A DNA stretch of 64,000 bases, from positions 248,001-312,000 of the forward strand of contig CABJBA010000001.1 in assembly GCA_902363735.1 (NCBI GenBank), read 5' to 3'. Positions within the stretch are counted from its first letter, which is position 1, and each line of letters begins with the position of its first letter. Origin of the DNA: Clostridiaceae bacterium (lineage in GTDB: Bacteria; Bacillota; Clostridia; Lachnospirales; Lachnospiraceae). This document shows, one piece after another, positions 20,479-29,971 of this stretch. The notes beneath the pieces were generated by a model. That model saw only the letters and a list, made by a program, of their open reading frames with translations. It was not told where the DNA came from and did no database searches. The translations under genes were made by a program, and so were the position numbers.

Positions 20479-22287
20479 ATGATTACAGAATTTGCAGACA
20501 GCCTGAAAAAACCGCTGACAGTCTTTAATGCTTATCCTCCGGCCAGCTGCCGGAAGGCCTGGGAGAGCATTCCAGAGGATTTAAAGGCTGATCTCATAAA
20601 AAATGGAGAAGAACTCCTGAATTTTCAGTATCCTTCTCTCACCGCTACAGACTACATGGAATTTTCAAGAAACGGAAACCGAAGCAGATTTCAGGATAAG
20701 CTTTTTTTAAGAAGAACGGCTCTTAATGCTTTGGTTCTTGCTGAATGTGCAGAACATCAGGGACGTTTTCTCGATGATATTATAAACGGACTGTATATGA
20801 TCTGTGAAGAAAACGCCTGGCAGCTTCCTGCCCATAACTCCTACATCCGGGATACGCCCCAGTTCAACCTGCCTGATGTGACCCGGCCTGTTATTGATCT
20901 TTTTGCCGCGGAAACTGCCTCTGTACTGGCTGTTGCAGAGTATTTATTAAGGCAGGAACTTTTATCAGTCAGTCCTTTCCTCTCCGGGATGATCAATAAA
21001 AACCTGGAAGAACGGATTTTTTCTCCTTATCTGGAACAGCATTTCTGGTGGATGGGTGATGGAACAAGTAAAATGAACAACTGGACCGTCTGGTGCACCC
21101 AGAATGTACTTTTAGCTGCTTTTACCAGGGAACTGGACCAGTCAAAAAAACTGGAGATGGTGAAAAAAGCCTGCAAAAGCATTGATTACTTTCTGGAAGA
21201 ATATGGCGATGACGGATGCTGTGATGAGGGCGCCCAGTATTACCGTCACGCCGGATTGTGCCTCTTTAACTGTCTGGAGGTCTTAAACGGAATTTCCGGC
21301 AATGCCTTTCTTCCGGTTTACGAAACAAAAAAGGTCAAAAATATTGCTTCCTATATCTTAAATGTCCATGTAGACGGTATTTACTATGTGAACTTCGCCG
21401 ACTGTTCTCCGGTTGCGGGAAGGTGCAATGCCAGAGAATTCTTATTCGGCAGACGAACACATAACCCTGAGTTAATGGCATTTGCCGCATCCGATTACCA
21501 TAACAGTGAAGACCCTTTGACAACGGATGAGCATAATTTATTTTACAGGCTTCAAACTGTGTTTACTCATGGGGAAATGAAGGAATTTGAAAAAAATCCC
21601 CGGATTCTTCATAAAGACTTCTGGTATGAAAGTGTGGGAATCTTTATGGCCCGGGATGAGCATCTTTTTCTGGCTGTGAAAGCAGGGAATAATGCTGACA
21701 GCCACAACCATAATGATACAGGAAGCTTTACCATATACAAAGACGGAAAGCCCATGTTTATTGATATTGGTGTGGAAACTTATACAAGAAAGACATTTTC
21801 TCCTGAACGCTATGATATCTGGACCATGCAGTCCCGTTATCATAATCTTCCTTCATTTTTTGACGGAGAGGCAGAGATTATGCAAAAAGAGGGCGCTGAA
21901 TACCGGGCGGAAGAAGTTTCCTGCAGTCTTGGTAATTCTGTTTGCAGCATTTCCATGAACCTGGCGGCGGCATACCCGGATGAAAGGATTCTTTCTTACA
22001 AACGCAGTGCGGTGCTGGAGAAGGGAAAACAGATCACTATATGCGACCATTATGAGGGGGGACTTCCCAATCCCGTATTGTCGCTTATGTTTTATGAAGA
22101 GCCTGCTTTAAATGGAAATTCCGTACAGGTAGGGGATTTGGGAAGCTTTACCATTGAGGGCGCATCAGAAATAAGAAAAGAAGTGATTCCCATTACAGAT
22201 CAACGGCTAAAAACTGCCTGGAACCATGATGTTTACCGTCTGTTGGTTACTATGGAAAAGCAGGATTTGGTTTTAATTATTAAATAG
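20479..22287 (+). CDS. Heparinase II/III-like protein
   Basis: 602-residue protein with the architecture of heparinase II/III family lyases. An N-terminal alpha/alpha toroid (to about residue 370) contains NNWTVWCTQNVLLAAF and DEGAQYYRHAGLCLFNCLE. A beta-sheet domain follows, with the hallmark NADSHNHNDTGSFTIYKDGKPMFID near residues 405-430, whose His and Asn residues are the conserved surface. No signal peptide is present, so it would act on imported oligosaccharides. Family members cleave uronic-acid polysaccharides by beta-elimination, producing the unsaturated ends that GH88 removes. The exact substrate is not determinable here. Confidence 0.88.
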   Translation: MITEFADSLKKPLTVFNAYPPASCRKAWESIPEDLKADLIKNGEELLNFQYPSLTATDYMEFSRNGNRSRFQDKLFLRRTALNALVLAECAEHQGRFLDDIINGLYMICEENAWQLPAHNSYIRDTPQFNLPDVTRPVIDLFAAETASVLAVAEYLLRQELLSVSPFLSGMINKNLEERIFSPYLEQHFWWMGDGTSKMNNWTVWCTQNVLLAAFTRELDQSKKLEMVKKACKSIDYFLEEYGDDGCCDEGAQYYRHAGLCLFNCLEVLNGISGNAFLPVYETKKVKNIASYILNVHVDGIYYVNFADCSPVAGRCNAREFLFGRRTHNPELMAFAASDYHNSEDPLTTDEHNLFYRLQTVFTHGEMKEFEKNPRILHKDFWYESVGIFMARDEHLFLAVKAGNNADSHNHNDTGSFTIYKDGKPMFIDIGVETYTRKTFSPERYDIWTMQSRYHNLPSFFDGEAEIMQKEGAEYRAEEVSCSLGNSVCSISMNLAAAYPDERILSYKRSAVLEKGKQITICDHYEGGLPNPVLSLMFYEEPALNGNSVQVGDLGSFTIEGASEIRKEVIPITDQRLKTAWNHDVYRLLVTMEKQDLVLIIK

Positions 22288-22288
22288 G

Positions 22289-22333
22289 AAAACAGATAAG
22301 GCCCGGAAACTGCACCGGACCTTATCTGTTTTT
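22289..22333. terminator. Bidirectional intrinsic terminator
   Basis: A long stem AAACAGATAAGG-CCGG paired with CCGG-A-CCTTATCTGTTTTT, closing both the heparinase-like gene (plus strand) and the rsmH-like gene (minus strand), which converge here. Confidence 0.88.
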
Positions 22334-22358
22334 ATAAATTTATATGCCTCTGTCTTAC

Positions 22359-23408
22359 CTAGGACTTTATGGCCCACCTCATTTTAGTGGATCGGGCGCG
22401 GGGATTTCTGTTGCACTCTTCTGCTGACGGACGGATAACCTCCTCAGAAACCTCACTGTAAAATCCCGCTTTTTTTAAATCTTTAAAAGACTTTTTTACA
22501 AGCCTGTCCTCACCGGAATGAAAGGTCAGAATAGCCGCACGGCCACCTTGGGCAAGAATTTTCGGCAGCTTTTCAAGAAAGCTGTACAGTACCTCATATT
22601 CGTTATTTACATCAATTCTCAAAGCCTGAAAAGTTCTCTGGCAGGATTTTTTAACAGCTTCCTTCCTGTCATGTTCCGGCACAGATACCAGGGCCTTGCT
22701 GATCACTTCCTGTAATTTCGTTGTGGTATCAATCTCATTTCCTCTTTTTATCTCGTTAACAATCCGTTTTGAGATTTCTTCCGCATAAGGTTCATCTGCA
22801 TTTTCAAGAAGCATTCCCCGCAGTTCCTCATGAGAAATATTTCTTATCCGTTCTGCCGCCGAAATCCCTTTTTCCGGGTTTAACCGCAGATCAAGAGGTC
22901 CTTCTGTTTTAAAAGAGAATCCCCTGTCCGGATTGTCAATCTGCATGGAAGAAACACCTAAATCTGCCAGCACAAAATCAAACAGCCCTGCTTCTTCTGC
23001 TACCTGATCGATGTTTGCAAAATTAAGTTTTTTAATAGTTAGGATTTCAGGGCCATAGCCTGCCTGCTCCAGGCGCTCCCTTGTTTTGACAATCTCAATG
23101 GGGTCTACATCAAGAGCATACATATGGCCTTTTGACTCCAGGCATTTTAACATTTCCTGGGTGTGGCCGCCGTAGCCAAGAGTTGCATCAAGCCCTTTTT
23201 GTCCGGGTTTAATCTGAAGAAATTCAAGGATTTCATTGACACAAATGGAAATATGCATGCCCGCAGGCGTGCTTCCCTTCTGGATTACCTTTTCAATGGT
23301 ATTTCCGTATTTTTCCGGCTGCTGTTCCTTATATTTTTCCTGAAAGGTCTTTGGGTGAGTGCCTTTATAGCGAACTCGCCTCTTGTGGCCTGGTTCTTTG
23401 CTTTCCAT
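22359..23408 (-). CDS. rsmH: RsmH-type 16S rRNA C1402 N4-methyltransferase, divergent form
   Basis: 349-residue SAM-dependent methyltransferase. Family motifs are present: GLDATLGYGGHTQEML, ALDVDP, DLGVSSMQIDNPDRGFSF, QALRIDVNNE and LTFHSGEDRLVKKSF. It differs from the textbook protein: about 45 extra basic residues at the N-terminus (MESKEPGHKRRVRYKGTHPK...) and HSGEDR where HSLEDR is usual. It is also not in a division/cell-wall cluster but next to tag. RsmH methylates C1402 in the decoding centre; whether this copy does so, or is a second specialised paralogue, cannot be told from the window. Confidence 0.85.
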   Translation of the reverse strand: MESKEPGHKRRVRYKGTHPKTFQEKYKEQQPEKYGNTIEKVIQKGSTPAGMHISICVNEILEFLQIKPGQKGLDATLGYGGHTQEMLKCLESKGHMYALDVDPIEIVKTRERLEQAGYGPEILTIKKLNFANIDQVAEEAGLFDFVLADLGVSSMQIDNPDRGFSFKTEGPLDLRLNPEKGISAAERIRNISHEELRGMLLENADEPYAEEISKRIVNEIKRGNEIDTTTKLQEVISKALVSVPEHDRKEAVKKSCQRTFQALRIDVNNEYEVLYSFLEKLPKILAQGGRAAILTFHSGEDRLVKKSFKDLKKAGFYSEVSEEVIRPSAEECNRNPRARSTKMRWAIKS

Positions 23409-23431
23409 AATTACCTCTTTCTCATTTATAG

Positions 23432-24001
23432 TCAGGTGCGTTTGTAAAAGGCACAGGATATCAAATGGTCATTAACCATTCCAACTGCCTGCATAAACGC
23501 ATAAACAGTGGTTGTACCCACAAATTTAAAGCCCTTCTTTTTTAAATCCTTGCTGATGGCGTCTGAAACAGGGGTATTGGCTGGAACTTCTTCAATCCGC
23601 GTCCATGAATTGATAATAGGCTGATGGTCTACAAATGACCACAAATAGTTATCCAGGGAACCAAATTCTTCGCAGATTTTAAAATATACTCTTGCATTGT
23701 GGATTGCTGCATTCACCTTCTGCCTGTTCTTAATGATTCCGCTGTTATGCAAAAGAGCTTCTATTTTTACATCGTCATAGGTCACAAGGATGTCCGGATC
23801 AAAATTGTCAAAGGCTTCGCATAAAGTATCCATTTTGGTTAAAATGGTTGACCAGCTTAGTCCTGCCTGTTTTCCTTCCAATATCAGCATTTTAAACAGC
23901 TTCTTATCGTCGTGGACGGGAATTCCCCACACATGGTCGTGGTACTCCTGCTCTAATTTGTTTTTCGCAGCCCAGTCGCACCGCTTTACTTCATTTGTCA
24001 T
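23432..24001 (-). CDS. tag: DNA-3-methyladenine glycosylase I
   Basis: Base-excision repair enzyme that removes 3-methyladenine from alkylated DNA. Its 189 residues match the Tag family: N-terminal CDWA with a family Cys, YHDHVWGIPVHDDKKLFKMLILEG, QAGLSWSTIL, and the C-terminal KKKGFKFVGTTTVYAFMQAVGMVNDH. The last part carries the conserved His-containing end that forms the zinc snap with the Cys residues. It is 23 bp upstream of the rsmH-like gene on the same strand, so probably co-transcribed. It is divergent from the MATE gene. Confidence 0.95.
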   Translation of the reverse strand: MTNEVKRCDWAAKNKLEQEYHDHVWGIPVHDDKKLFKMLILEGKQAGLSWSTILTKMDTLCEAFDNFDPDILVTYDDVKIEALLHNSGIIKNRQKVNAAIHNARVYFKICEEFGSLDNYLWSFVDHQPIINSWTRIEEVPANTPVSDAISKDLKKKGFKFVGTTTVYAFMQAVGMVNDHLISCAFYKRT

Positions 24002-24124
24002 GGCTCCTCCTGTTTTTGCTTTTTAAAGTATGCCTTCATTCATTATACTAAATAAGTTAGAATCATTCTACTATAACTTTTTTCATTGGTTAACGATTAA
24101 AACAAAACCAACAAATAAAGAAAT

Positions 24125-24153
24125 TTGACAAACATGGAGAATACTGGTATGGT
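24125..24153 (+). promoter_or_regulatory. Sigma-A promoter of the MATE gene
   Basis: TTGACA (24125-24130), a 17-bp spacer and TATGGT (24148-24153), about 45 bases ahead of the MATE start. A small dyad AGAAT-C-ATTCT lies further upstream toward tag. Confidence 0.7.
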
Positions 24154-24200
24154 GATTATTCGATGTATTTAGAGAAATGAACTGACTGGGAGAGATGAAA

Positions 24201-25523
24201 TTGAAGAACATTGATATGACAACAGGAAATCCAACAAAAAAAATACTGCTTTTTTCCTTACCGATTTTTTTAGGAAACGTATTTCAGCAAATATACAGCA
24301 TGTCCGATACCTTAGTTGTAGGACGATATCTGGGAAAAGAAGCTCTTGCTGCCGTAGGGTCCTCTTCTGCCCTGGTAGTCTTTATTAATGCGATATTGAT
24401 CGGCTTATGCATGGGAAGCGGAATCCTGTTTGCAGAATTTTTCGGTGCCAGGAAATATCAGGAATTATCTGATGCGGTTTCCACCACCGTGATATTTATT
24501 TTCTGTGTAACCCTATTTATTTCTGCTGTCTGTATGATCTTTTTAGATCCTCTGGTCCGTCTGTTTCAGGTTCCGGAGGATGCCATACTGCTTTCTAAAA
24601 ACTATCTGCGAATTATATTTGCCGGACTTCCCTTTATGTCTTTATACAACATCGCTTCTGCAGTGCTGCGGGCGGCAGGCAATTCAAAAACACCTTTGAT
24701 TTTCCTTATCCTTGCATCTGCCATAAATGTTGCATTTGACTTTATACTTGTGATTTATACTCCCCTTGGAGTAAAAGGGCCTGCCTGGTCCACGTTTGCA
24801 GCACAGCTATGTTCTGGGATTCCGCTGTGCGTAGTTGCTCTGAAAAAACTGGATTTCCTAAATATAGGCTTCCGTTTTAACAAACCAATCTTCTTCAGGG
24901 TTGCAAAATACTCGCTGCTGACTTCCTTACAGCAGTCCATTATGAATTTTGGCATTCTGCTTGTACAAGGGCTGGTCAATTCCTTTGGAATCGTGGCAAT
25001 GGCGGCGTTTACTGCAGGAGTGAGAATTGATGCCTTTGCCTATATGCCCGCTCAGGATTTTGGAAATGCTTTTGCCACCTATATAGCTCAGAATAAGGGG
25101 GCAGAAAAAACAGAGCGCATGAGAAACGGCTTCCGTTCTGCCATCCTCTGCGCTACGTTTTTCTGTGGAATCATATCCTTAGCAGTATGCTTTTTTGCTC
25201 CTGGCCTCATTGCCCTTTTTGTTCCTGATGACAAGGCTGTTATAGAAGCCGGTGTTCAGTATCTGCGTATTGAAGGATCATTTTATATTCTGATCGGGTA
25301 TCTTTTTTTGCATTACAGCCTTTACCGGGGGCTGGGGCACTTTTATACGTCAACGGTGCTGACACTTGTTTCTCTGGGAGTACGGGTTGCCTTCTCCTAC
25401 GTTCTTGTCTGGCTGGGATTTGGCCTCAGCAGCATTTGGTGGAGCATTCCTTTGGGATGGGCATTAGCGGATCTGGCAGGATTTATCCGCTATGCCAAAC
25501 TGAGAAAGGAAGGGGGTATATAG
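24201..25523 (+). CDS. MATE family efflux transporter
   Basis: Inner-membrane multidrug/toxin exporter, driven by Na+ or H+ in this family, with about twelve helices in 440 residues. The opening KNIDMTTGNPTKKILLFSLPIFLGNVFQQIYS and MSDTLVVGRYLGKEALAAVG are diagnostic. A TTG at 24201 is preferred as start because GGGAG lies 8 bases before it. An ATG two codons upstream (24195) is too close to that site but cannot be excluded. The gene is a single transcription unit with its own promoter. The substrate is unknown. Confidence 0.93.
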   Translation: MKNIDMTTGNPTKKILLFSLPIFLGNVFQQIYSMSDTLVVGRYLGKEALAAVGSSSALVVFINAILIGLCMGSGILFAEFFGARKYQELSDAVSTTVIFIFCVTLFISAVCMIFLDPLVRLFQVPEDAILLSKNYLRIIFAGLPFMSLYNIASAVLRAAGNSKTPLIFLILASAINVAFDFILVIYTPLGVKGPAWSTFAAQLCSGIPLCVVALKKLDFLNIGFRFNKPIFFRVAKYSLLTSLQQSIMNFGILLVQGLVNSFGIVAMAAFTAGVRIDAFAYMPAQDFGNAFATYIAQNKGAEKTERMRNGFRSAILCATFFCGIISLAVCFFAPGLIALFVPDDKAVIEAGVQYLRIEGSFYILIGYLFLHYSLYRGLGHFYTSTVLTLVSLGVRVAFSYVLVWLGFGLSSIWWSIPLGWALADLAGFIRYAKLRKEGGI

Positions 25524-25540
25524 GATATGTAAGGATTCCC

Positions 25541-26671
25541 TTATCCCCATACTTTTTCAGCAATCCGTTTTACAAGGCTGATCTTATCCCACTGCTCCTG
25601 TTCGGTCATAATATTTCCTTCCTCTGTAGAAGCAAACCCGCACTGGGGGCTGAGGCAGAGCCGGTCTAACGGCACATATTGGGTAGCTTCCTGAATCCGT
25701 GCAATAATCTGCTCCTCATCTTCCAGTTTGGGATATTTGGAAGTGATTAAGCCAAGAACTACCAGCTTGTCATTGGAAACCTTAGAAAGAGGTTCAAAAT
25801 CGCCGGAGCGGTCATCATCAAATTCCAGGTAATAAGCCTGTACGTTTTCATTGCCGAACAATACGTCTGCAACAGGTTCATATCCGCCGCTGGTTGCCCA
25901 TGTGGAGTGATAATTCCCCCGGCATACATGGGTATTAACTGTCAAATCGTCCGGCAGATTTTCAATGGCAAGATTGTTTAAACCAAGATAAAGCTTCTGT
26001 AAGCTTTCCGGGCTGTAGGAATCTCCTGCCATGTTCTTCCAGAATCCCTTGTCACAGAGCATTCCCCATGTGCAGTCATCCAGCTGAAGATTACGGCAGC
26101 CTACATCATAAAGAGCCAGAATAAAGTCCCGGTAAGCGGCTGTTAAGTCCTTGTAAAGTTCTTCCCGGTCAGGATAAACAGCATTTAAGAAATCTTCATT
26201 TTCTCCCCGGACCAGCTCTGCAAAAAATTGTGCAGGTGCCGGAATGGTCTGACGGGACAGAACCCGTCCATTTACCGCATTATGGAGAAATTTATAATGC
26301 TTTATGAAGGGATGAGATGAAAAGCGGATCTTTCCCCGGACCCTTGCAGAATCGGCACGGGTTTCCTCACCCTGGAAAAAGTAACCGTGTTCCATTTCAA
26401 TGTGCTCAACGCCTTCAAAACCCCACATAAAATCCAGATGCCAATAACTGCGGCGGAACTCTCCGTCAGTAACAGAAAGCAGTCCGGCCTTAATTTCCTT
26501 TTCCACCAGATCCCTGATGCTGTCATCTTCAATGGCGGTTAATTGTTCTTCTGTTATGTTCCCCTGGGAAAAATCCAAACGGGCTTGTTTTAAATGTTCG
26601 GGACGCAGAAAACTTCCAACGATATCGTAACGAAAGGGTGCACTGGTACGTGCAGAAATTTGTGTGCTCAT
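25541..26671 (-). CDS. MetE C-terminal-domain-like methyltransferase (YxjG/YxjH type)
   Basis: 376-residue protein equal to the catalytic half of cobalamin-independent methionine synthase. The zinc-ligand pattern is retained: His and Cys in NTHVCRGN (about residue 250), an acidic residue in YYLEFDDDRSG, and Cys in LCLSPQCGFAS near the C-terminus. It lacks the N-terminal half, like the Bacillus YxjG/YxjH group, so the methyl donor may differ from methyltetrahydrofolate polyglutamate. A LysR regulator gene lies 99 bp upstream on the same strand and is a plausible regulator. No S-box was found in the short leader. Confidence 0.87.
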   Translation of the reverse strand: MSTQISARTSAPFRYDIVGSFLRPEHLKQARLDFSQGNITEEQLTAIEDDSIRDLVEKEIKAGLLSVTDGEFRRSYWHLDFMWGFEGVEHIEMEHGYFFQGEETRADSARVRGKIRFSSHPFIKHYKFLHNAVNGRVLSRQTIPAPAQFFAELVRGENEDFLNAVYPDREELYKDLTAAYRDFILALYDVGCRNLQLDDCTWGMLCDKGFWKNMAGDSYSPESLQKLYLGLNNLAIENLPDDLTVNTHVCRGNYHSTWATSGGYEPVADVLFGNENVQAYYLEFDDDRSGDFEPLSKVSNDKLVVLGLITSKYPKLEDEEQIIARIQEATQYVPLDRLCLSPQCGFASTEEGNIMTEQEQWDKISLVKRIAEKVWG

Positions 26672-26770
26672 ATGTATAATCTCCTTAACTTTTTTAATAT
26701 GTCTGTATTATACATGAAACACGTTGATATGCGTTAATACTTAATTTTAATCATTTGCGATAGTTTAAAA

Positions 26771-27685
26771 CTATATCAAGTAATAAGACGTGACATAATC
26801 ACGGAGCAGAGTAATATAACGTTCTCCAAGCGGACTGAGCAGGCTGTTTTCATTATAAACATAGCCGATATCCATGGTTTCTTCACTTTTTAAGGGAATG
26901 GATACAATGTCGGTTCCGTTTAAATCTTTGCTGAGAATTCCGGAAGAAATTGTATATCCGTCAATGCCGATCAACAGATTAAATAGTGTGGCACGATCAG
27001 AAACTACAATGCTTTTCGGGCTGAATTCCACACTGTGCAGTTCTTCCGAAAAGTAAAAAGAATTGTTCAGCCCCTGCTCATAAGTAAGGCGGGGATAATT
27101 GGCCAGATCTTCTAACGTAACCCATTCCTTTTTGACCAAAGGGTTTTTACTGCTGACAAACACATGGGGCCGGGCAGTAAAAAGAGATACAAAACGCAGG
27201 TTGTTTTCACGCAGAATTCGCTTTATGACTTCACAGTTAAAATGACTCATATACAGGATTCCCAACTCACTGCGCCTGGTGCGCACATCCTCAATGATAT
27301 CAAAGGTTCTGGATTCCCTTAAGGAAAATTCATATTGGGCTTGTCCGTATTCCCGAATCAAAGTAACAAAAGCATTGACCACAAAAGCATAGTGCTGGGA
27401 GGAAATAGCGAAGACCCGCCGCACAGGCATGTTTTGCTTATACTGCTGTTCCAACAGCTCTGCCTGTTCTATTACCTGCCGGGCATAGGATAAAAACTTC
27501 ATTCCTTCTTCAGACAAGGTCACGCCTCTGTTGGTTCGGTGAAAGATCAAAATTCCCATCTCTTTTTCCAGTTCTGCAACGGCTTTGGAAAGGCTGGGCT
27601 GGGTAATAAAGAAGGTCTGGGCCGCAGTGTGAAAAGAGCCAGTCTGCGCGATTTGTATGATATATCTTAATTGCTGCAGCGTCAT
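26771..27685 (-). CDS. LysR-type transcriptional regulator
   Basis: 304-residue regulator. An N-terminal winged helix-turn-helix spans residues 1-60 (MTLQQLRYIIQIAQTGSFHTAAQTFFITQPSLSKAVAELE), followed by a linker helix and a LysR substrate domain with two periplasmic-binding-like lobes. The Gln-Pro-Ser-Leu-Ser-Lys recognition helix is typical of the CysB/CbbR-like group. It lies between the ABC exporter operon and the MetE-like gene, all on one strand. Control of the MetE-like gene is inferred from adjacency. Confidence 0.93.
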   Translation of the reverse strand: MTLQQLRYIIQIAQTGSFHTAAQTFFITQPSLSKAVAELEKEMGILIFHRTNRGVTLSEEGMKFLSYARQVIEQAELLEQQYKQNMPVRRVFAISSQHYAFVVNAFVTLIREYGQAQYEFSLRESRTFDIIEDVRTRRSELGILYMSHFNCEVIKRILRENNLRFVSLFTARPHVFVSSKNPLVKKEWVTLEDLANYPRLTYEQGLNNSFYFSEELHSVEFSPKSIVVSDRATLFNLLIGIDGYTISSGILSKDLNGTDIVSIPLKSEETMDIGYVYNENSLLSPLGERYITLLRDYVTSYYLI

Positions 27686-27728
27686 CTGCTACCTCCTGAT
27701 CGTGTTGATATTTACATATGTTATCAAA

Positions 27729-28772
27729 TTAAAACAGATTAAGATAATAATAAGGCAAAAACAAATGCCTTAATATCTTTACTGCCGGTATCCATTTTGC
27801 AGCATCAATAAAAACCGGGCAAAAAACAAAGCTTCCCAAGATAAAAAAGGGGATCAGACTGCAAAGTGTAACCGGATTTTTAAATACAATTTTACATAAA
27901 TAAGCGAAGATAATAATAAATATCAGATAACCGGATAATGCCAAAACCTCTTTGCTGATTGTCGCTCCATTTCCGGTAACAAAGATTGCTGCAAGACCAG
28001 ATGCGCCTGCCAGTAACACCGGTGCCAACATGGCAGCCAGCTTGCAGACAAGACGCAAGTTGGCCGGAACGGGAATAAATAATCCTTTTTTTTCATCCTG
28101 AGACAGTGTTACTGCTGAAAACAGACCAATTACAAACAGATAAACCGCAACCATGCCTCTGACCGGAAATACAATTTTGCCAGATCCTGCTTCAATCCGT
28201 TTTGTCGAAAGGGTCTCAAACTGAAAGGAAAAGGTACTTCCATTATTCTGATATTTTTTATATTGTTCCTTCATATCCCGCCAAACCTCTTCTACCGGCA
28301 GGAGGGAAAATATCTGGTCCTCCTTGACGTATTGCTCCAGGATATCTTCTCCATAAACTTCTATTAAAGAAGAAAAAACAACTTCCTGAGATAATTTTGC
28401 AGTGATAGTGGAAGGGGCGGAATATATTTCAATACTGCGTTTAAACTTTTTGTTATCCAGTTTTTCCTTTAAACCAGCTTTAAAGACATATCCGCATTCA
28501 GCTCTTCTGGCAGCTACATCTTCTTCCAGTTTTTGCTGGCTCTCACATTGATAAAATTCAAACATTCCTTCTTGTGCCATCAGTTTCTCAATGATGTTAA
28601 CAGCAATTCCATCTTCCTCCGTGAAAACAGCAATAACAATTTTACCGCTGTCCTTTTTTTCCAACTGCTGTACGGAATATGATAAAACCGGCAGCAAAAT
28701 CATCATCATGATAAAAAAACCATGTTTTAGCTGCCTTTTGCAGGAGAGAATAAACCATAGCCAAATCTTCAT
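27729..28772 (-). CDS. ABC-2 type transporter permease
   Basis: 347-residue membrane subunit. It has one helix near residues 15-35, a large extracytoplasmic domain (KIVIAVFTEEDGIAVNIIEKLM and on), then about five helices from residue 205. This is the YhgE/ABC-2 layout. The true start (MKIWLWFIL) overlaps the stop of the preceding permease by 4 bp and is preceded by AGGAAGGAG; a longer open frame upstream has no site. It forms a heterodimer candidate with the next gene, served by the ATPase at 31965. The substrate is unknown. Confidence 0.85.
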   Translation of the reverse strand: MKIWLWFILSCKRQLKHGFFIMMMILLPVLSYSVQQLEKKDSGKIVIAVFTEEDGIAVNIIEKLMAQEGMFEFYQCESQQKLEEDVAARRAECGYVFKAGLKEKLDNKKFKRSIEIYSAPSTITAKLSQEVVFSSLIEVYGEDILEQYVKEDQIFSLLPVEEVWRDMKEQYKKYQNNGSTFSFQFETLSTKRIEAGSGKIVFPVRGMVAVYLFVIGLFSAVTLSQDEKKGLFIPVPANLRLVCKLAAMLAPVLLAGASGLAAIFVTGNGATISKEVLALSGYLIFIIIFAYLCKIVFKNPVTLCSLIPFFILGSFVFCPVFIDAAKWIPAVKILRHLFLPYYYLNLF

Positions 28773-29956
28773 ACCCTTCTCCTTCCTGATAAAACTGCAA
28801 TCAGATAAAATGCCATACCCCAAATCCACACTTTGATCATCGAAATCCAGGTAAAACCTATACCTAAAAACCCTTTGAAAACAGTGATTAAGTCCGTAGT
28901 TGGCATTAATGGCGCCAGCTGTCTGACTGATTCCGGCATAAACACTGCCGGAATTAAGCCACCGGAAAGAAACATCATTCCAATTGTCAGCCAAAATAAA
29001 CACATGACGCCTACAATCTGACTGACCGTAATCTGATAAACAGCAACAATCACAGATGAGATGGTTAAACTTAAAAGTATCATTACCGGAATAAACACGG
29101 GCTTAAATGAGATGAACTTCAGCCCACATAATACTATTATACCCACTGCAATAATGATCCACAAAAGAATCGCCGCAGAAATTATCTTCGCTAAAATCTG
29201 CTTCTGGATACCGATTCCAAACAATTTTAACTTCTGCATCAGCACCTTTTTTTCCGGTATACAAATAGCAGAAAGTGGAATGCCGCAGAAAAACAAACAT
29301 AGTACAACGGCAGATATCCCATAATATTGCAAGGCTGTCACATCGTTTATAGCTGAAACCTGATAATGTCTGAAGTAATCATCTCTTGGCAGGGAATAGT
29401 TGAAATAGATTTTATTCAAATGCTCTTCCACTTCAGAAACAGCATTGGGGATCTGGTACATGATGCAGATTTCATCGGCTGCATAGATACTGGCTTGGGC
29501 CACACTTAGAGTCCTGGCCCCGGCATCTGCCAATTCTTTAAACACCATGGATTCAATACCTCCGTGATCCGGCAGAATAATTTGAATGGGGGTATTTGCT
29601 CCAGATATAATGTCTGATACAAAACCATCGGGAACCAGCATCAGAGCGTGAATATTGTTCTGATTTAACCGCTCTCTGCCCTCCTCTTCTGCAATATATT
29701 CGAAGTCACAGATACTTTTTACGCTATCCATGGAAGAAAGCATACTGATTGCTGTTTTAGCAAGCTGATCGTCATGGGGCAGCACCACCCCAACTGTAAT
29801 CCGGCCCATAGCTGCCTCACCATAGATTGCCTTACTTGCAGAAAAAACAATTGTGCCGAGTAAAAATATCAGCACAATTGCTCCTGTAAGAAAACGAGGC
29901 AGGGTTTTTAAGGCTCTTTTAATTTCCAATATCATATAAGTTACATAAGCACCCAT
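28769..29956 (-). CDS. ABC-2 type transporter permease
   Basis: 395-residue membrane protein with the same plan as its neighbour: a helix at about residues 18-40, an extracytoplasmic domain containing ITVGVVLPHDDQLAKTAISML, then a C-terminal block of about six helices including IGMMFLSGGLIPAVFMPESVRQLAPLMP. This last motif is the conserved ABC-2 region. It begins 15 bp after the zinc-ribbon protein gene, with AGAGG ahead of the ATG. The family exports lipids, peptides or drugs; nothing here selects among these. Confidence 0.87.
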   Translation of the reverse strand: MGAYVTYMILEIKRALKTLPRFLTGAIVLIFLLGTIVFSASKAIYGEAAMGRITVGVVLPHDDQLAKTAISMLSSMDSVKSICDFEYIAEEEGRERLNQNNIHALMLVPDGFVSDIISGANTPIQIILPDHGGIESMVFKELADAGARTLSVAQASIYAADEICIMYQIPNAVSEVEEHLNKIYFNYSLPRDDYFRHYQVSAINDVTALQYYGISAVVLCLFFCGIPLSAICIPEKKVLMQKLKLFGIGIQKQILAKIISAAILLWIIIAVGIIVLCGLKFISFKPVFIPVMILLSLTISSVIVAVYQITVSQIVGVMCLFWLTIGMMFLSGGLIPAVFMPESVRQLAPLMPTTDLITVFKGFLGIGFTWISMIKVWIWGMAFYLIAVLSGRRRV

Positions 29957-29971
29957 ATTTACCTCTGACTA

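Noticed and set aside
26672..26770. SAM riboswitch (S-box) upstream of the MetE-like gene
   Set aside because: The gap is under 100 bp and contains neither the helical layout nor a terminator. Control by the adjacent LysR regulator is simpler.
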